A DNA stretch of 64,000 bases from Aquilaria yunnanensis (Eukaryota; Streptophyta; Magnoliopsida; Malvales; Thymelaeaceae), in the NCBI GenBank assembly GCA_039654915.1, contig CM077599.1, positions 15,192,501-15,256,500 on the forward strand, given 5' to 3'. The first letter of the stretch is position 1. The number at the start of each line of letters is the position of its first letter. The notes under the pieces are model-generated. The model saw only the letters and a list, made by a program, of their open reading frames with translations, was not told the origin of the DNA and did no database searches. A program made the translations under genes and the position numbers. Shown piece by piece: positions 60,801 through 64,000 of this stretch.

Positions 60801-61863
60801 TGGTGGAAGGTCAACAGCCCTAGGATTCCCATACTTTCCTTGATTGCCCGTGATATTTTGGTTATTTCCGTGTCTACTGTTGCATATGAATAAGCTTTTA
60901 GTACTAGAGGCCGAGTACTCGATCTCTTTAGGAGTTCATTGTCCCCAAAAATAGTAAAGGCGCTTATTTGTGCACAAGATTGGATGAGAGTTGCATTGAC
61001 GAAGGAGCCTATCAATATTGAAGAATAATTGGTTAAAATTGAAAAGCTCGATCAAGGTAAACTTTATTTTATTTTCCCTGATATTAATATGTAACATTTA
61101 GATTTATTAACTTATTAAGTGCCTAATTTCTTTGTTTAATTTTTTTCTTTTTTCCAAGATTTGGAGTCCATTCTATCTGCACCACTCGTTATTGATGTTG
61201 CTTGATGGTTACTGGTTAGTTTATGTTTATGGAAATTACCTTAAATTGGTAGGTTTAAATTTAAATTGATTTCATACTTTACCTTGTCAATTATACTAAT
61301 TACACTAGTATAATCTTATACTTATTTTACTAGCTTCCTATTGGTGGTAGTTACTGCTGTTGCTGTGGAGGATTGTCGAATATTGGCTGTTGCTACTGGT
61401 CTTTCCTTGGTGCTTGCTGCTGTTAGTTTGTTTAGCTTTGTATTTGTGGTTTGACGCTTGTAGAGTTGTAGTTATGGAGTAATTTTGACTTTTTTTGTTG
61501 CTGTTAGTTTGTTTGCCTCATGTGTTTGTAGCAAGCTAATTCACATTGTTGGCCATTGGCAAATGTAATGTCTAATGTGTATGTGTTGGATTAACTTATG
61601 ACTATTATGTGCTATGAAGTTGCTTTTACGTTATAGAATGTGCATTTTTAGATTAACTTATGAAGTTGCTTTTAGCTAATGTGTTGGATTCATGATAGGG
61701 TGATATGTGCGTGCATTTTTTTTACACCACTCCAAGGTTCAGACCCAACCAAACCTGACTTAACTTAATTTTTTTTTATTAGGGTCAATTCGGGTTTCAG
61801 ATTTCGAATTGCCAAATTAGTTGTAAATTTCGGGTCTCAACCCTAACCCGAAAATTACACCCA
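57864..61863 (+). mobile_element. hAT-superfamily DNA transposon, decayed
   Basis: The left end TAGGGGTGTAAGT and the complement of the right end (TTGGGTGTAATTTTCGG) are hAT-type terminal repeats, and both subterminal regions carry CAACCC/GGGTT words. The flanking 8-mers TTGCTGCC (57856-57863) and ATGCTCCC (61864-61871) match at 6 of 8, suitable for a degraded hAT duplication. A broken BED-type transposase lies inside on the plus strand. GC-richer sequence at 58150-58550 may be the old leader. Confidence 0.82.
58965..61028 (+). pseudogene. hAT transposase (BED finger, RICESLEEPER/DAYSLEEPER-like), disrupted
   Basis: The N-terminus has a BED zinc finger (WAHF at 56-59, Cys70, Cys75, His94, Cys99). 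A TGA at 59406 interrupts the frame, which then continues in phase. The central RNase-H-like part (about 59570-60400) includes TIDKWIS and HMRCVAYIINLVV blocks like those in plant hAT transposases. A shift occurs near 60020-60050, with more damage after 60390. The C-terminal hATC dimerisation block (60730-61000) has the typical WWKVNS, LIARDIL and RVLDLFRSSL words, with a TAA at 60891 inside it. The intact family protein binds TIRs and cuts them; this copy cannot. Confidence 0.88.
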
Positions 61864-62640
61864 ATGCTCCCCAAGCACAGCACTTCCAAAGTCTAAAGTC
61901 ATAGCCTTTTTAACAGCCTTGTTCGGCTCATATTTATTCAATAACTAAAAATAAATTTTTATTTTAAACCAATCTATAAATCAAATAACTAAATGAATTG
62001 TCCAATTCAACTATTTTATTTTATTTTTATTTTCAATTTTATCCCAATAGGAAACTACCTAACAGAAACATTAAAGAAAATTTTCGTTTGTTTGTTTACG
62101 CCAGAGGGTACCCATTATCCAAGCGATGGCGTTGCTCATGAGTCACGCCGGAAGTTTGCGCCATGCCACATTTTACGTGTGTAACTTAGGCAAAAAGTTG
62201 ATTACTACAAAAAAAAAAACAAAAAAAACGAACAAACAAAAAACTTAGGCAAAATGGTTTTTTTTTTTTTTTTAAAAAAACCCGTGTAACTACGAAGTAC
62301 TACCTGGAACTATCAGTTAGTAAATTGCATAGTTGGTCCTGAACCTTTTAGGATTGTTGCCAATATGTCTTCGACTTATGTTGCGTTGTATGGCAGCTCC
62401 AAAACAGCAAAACTTGTATGAATCGTTCTGAATCGGGCCATCTCCTTCACTTATTTCAGTCAATTCATTCAATTTATAGAATGGTAAGCATGTAAAATCT
62501 ACAAATTTCGAGCCCTTAGGCTTATTCTGGTGGTCCTCTCAATTCATTTGGAGTTAATAGACACAAATTAATGTGTTTTTGCTGATTGGACTTAGATCAG
62601 TGTTGTTTTTACCCCAAAAGTTACTTGAATTTACAATTGA
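61864..62640. other. spacer, no gene seen
   Basis: AT-rich spacer with poly-A and poly-T tracts near 62200-62280. The segment starting near 62320 (AGTAAATTGCATAGTTGGTCC) looks like the start of a TIR, but no matching right end was found in the window. Confidence 0.4.
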
Positions 62641-62647
62641 ACCAGTC

Positions 62648-62857
62648 ATCACCGTGACCCACCATTCTTCCCCGTCGATGGTACTACCCAAAATCTCCTC
62701 CACCGTTCTTCCTAGCCGTCACCCATCGGTCTTGCCCAAAATCTCATCCACTATTCTTCCTCGCCGTCATGCACCGGTCTTCCTCACCGATGGTATTGAC
62801 CAGAATCTCATCCATCGTACTTCCTCGCCGTCTCCCACTAGTCTGGCCCAGAATCTT
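62648..62857. repeat. degenerate 48-64 bp tandem repeat
   Basis: Four imperfect units of the form CTTCCTCGCCGTCnCCCACnGGTCTTGCCCAgAATCTCnTC follow one another. They sit in a plus-strand open stretch (62573-63001) rich in proline and serine that I do not recognise and that may be chance coding in C-rich sequence. Confidence 0.6.
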
Positions 62858-63834
62858 CTCGGCTCACAATTCCCAGTCCGCCTTCAATCCGGCCCCGCCC
62901 CACTCTACCTCCACTCATCTCCATCTCAGCCCTACTTAGTCCACAAACCCTGGCCTTGCCCAGAAACCACCGATCTTGCCCAGAATCGCTCAAGTTCCTA
63001 GATCTCCGATTCGATGAGTTCAAAGGGCAACCAGGCACAAGGATTTGATTCAAATTCACTCTAATGGATCTGCTTCTTGGCAAAGGAAACGGAGATCAGT
63101 CTTGGCTCTAATGGGTTTGCTTTGTGACAAAGAAATCAGAAACATTTTTAGGAATTTGGGAAAAGAGACACATAGGGGTAAAAAGGGGAATAAATTTATA
63201 GACCCACACCATTTGCAAAAAAACACATATTTAATAGAGCTGGGTTAATTCAAACCGAACAGCCAGTTTAGTGTTTCATTTTAATGTACATGATAAAGTA
63301 AGGAAACTACCAAAGAGTTTATTGTTAGCTTAGACGGTGGGGTGGCACTTTCTTCCAAGCTAATAAGTTTTGTACCCCACTAATAAGAAAGTAGCTAGAA
63401 TGAAAACGGTATATTTGAACGAATGTGTGTTTGTGGGAAAGTGATCAACATTTTGGAATCGAAGGACTGATAGGAATATTTGAACGCTTTCTATTTGAAC
63501 AATCTATATTTCTCTCTTGTTTTGAACTAGATGTTATTAATCATTCTTTAACTTTTGATTGAAATGTGAAATTACGATTTTTTTAATTGATTTCGGCTAT
63601 CCTGTGTTTATGTCCATAAAAAAAAAAAAACAACCCAAAATTCAAAATTTCAAAAACGGATATATAATTCAAATATATAGTTGGTCTTAATGTAAGTCAT
63701 TGGTTAAAACCACTTCTTTAAAAACCAAAACTTGGGTAAATTGTTGTGTTGATCAAGTCAATTTAAGAAAAGAACAAATGAAATTTATAAAGAATACTAA
63801 AATGTCCTCTTGCCACGTTTTTCATCCAAAATGG
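62858..63834. other. spacer, no gene seen
   Basis: The C-rich stretch fades after about 63000 into AT-rich sequence. Two similar AATGGaTcTGCTT and AATGGGTTTGCTT phrases occur near 63062 and 63110. Nothing else is recognisable. Confidence 0.4.
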
Positions 63835-64000
63835 GGGTAAATTGCACGTGTCACCCCCAACCTTTTAATTCTATTTCTGTTCTAACCCCAACCTTCATTT
63901 TGTTCGTTGCGCCTCCCTAACGTGGCTAAAATGTTCCATTTTAAACCTTTTTTGGATGAAATCCGTTATATTGGAGGGAAAATGACATGTCAACATAAGA
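63835..64000. mobile_element. MULE-like terminal repeat, cut by window edge
   Basis: GGGTAAATTGCACGTGTCACC starts an arm that parallels the left arms at 758 and 52361 (AAATTGCACCC, then CAACCTTTTAATT, ATTTTAAACCTTTT, GGATGAAAT, ACATGTCAAC). The rest of the element would lie beyond the window. Confidence 0.6.

Overview
This window looks like nuclear DNA of a flowering plant, most likely a eudicot. It is AT-rich, its genes are split by many GT-AG introns, and it holds a nuclear gene for a plastid ribosomal protein, a plant-type SEC3 exocyst gene, and the transposon families usual in angiosperms (MULEs, hAT, CACTA, SINEs, an endogenous caulimovirid). I cannot name the species. Exon structures were worked out by hand from splice signals, reading-frame phase and remembered family conservation; nothing was aligned by computer.

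Host genes, all on the minus strand: (1) a partial Ariadne-type RBR E3 ligase cut by the left edge (1-351); (2) a second, complete Ariadne gene with two coding exons (2212-3921), in tandem with the first; (3) a complete SEC3 exocyst gene with 25 coding exons (4543-22563), whose introns hold a MULE inside a MITE, a second MULE, simple repeats and a possible Copia LTR; (4) a DUF616/TOD1-like Golgi-type protein with six coding exons (41338-44491); (5) the nuclear gene for plastid ribosomal protein uS9 with two exons (49162-49923). They form no pathway together: ubiquitin ligation, exocytosis, a secretory-pathway enzyme and plastid translation.

The space between genes is a stack of mobile elements. 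A decayed endogenous pararetrovirus (about 23.5-30.9 kb, plus strand) carries a broken polyprotein (movement protein, coat region, zinc knuckle, protease, reverse transcriptase, RNase H), a second ORF with a single stop, and a virus-type promoter (as-1-like motifs plus TATA box) at its downstream end. From 30.9 to 36 kb there are MITEs and a CACTA element made of palindromic repeats. From 36 to 40.8 kb the DNA is T-rich and degenerate, with no gene seen. From 44.9 to 47 kb one long-TIR element sits inside another. From 50 to 64 kb there is an almost continuous run of small TIR elements and SINEs, a 2-kb foldback element, a decayed hAT transposon, and a MULE end cut by the right edge.

Most elements could be bounded by target-site duplications visible in the sequence. 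Several long-TIR elements share near-identical ends (GGCCaAAATgCac type) and 9-10 bp duplications, which points to related MULE-type families that have been very active in this locus. I saw no convincing tRNA or rRNA gene, CRISPR array or bacterial-type feature.
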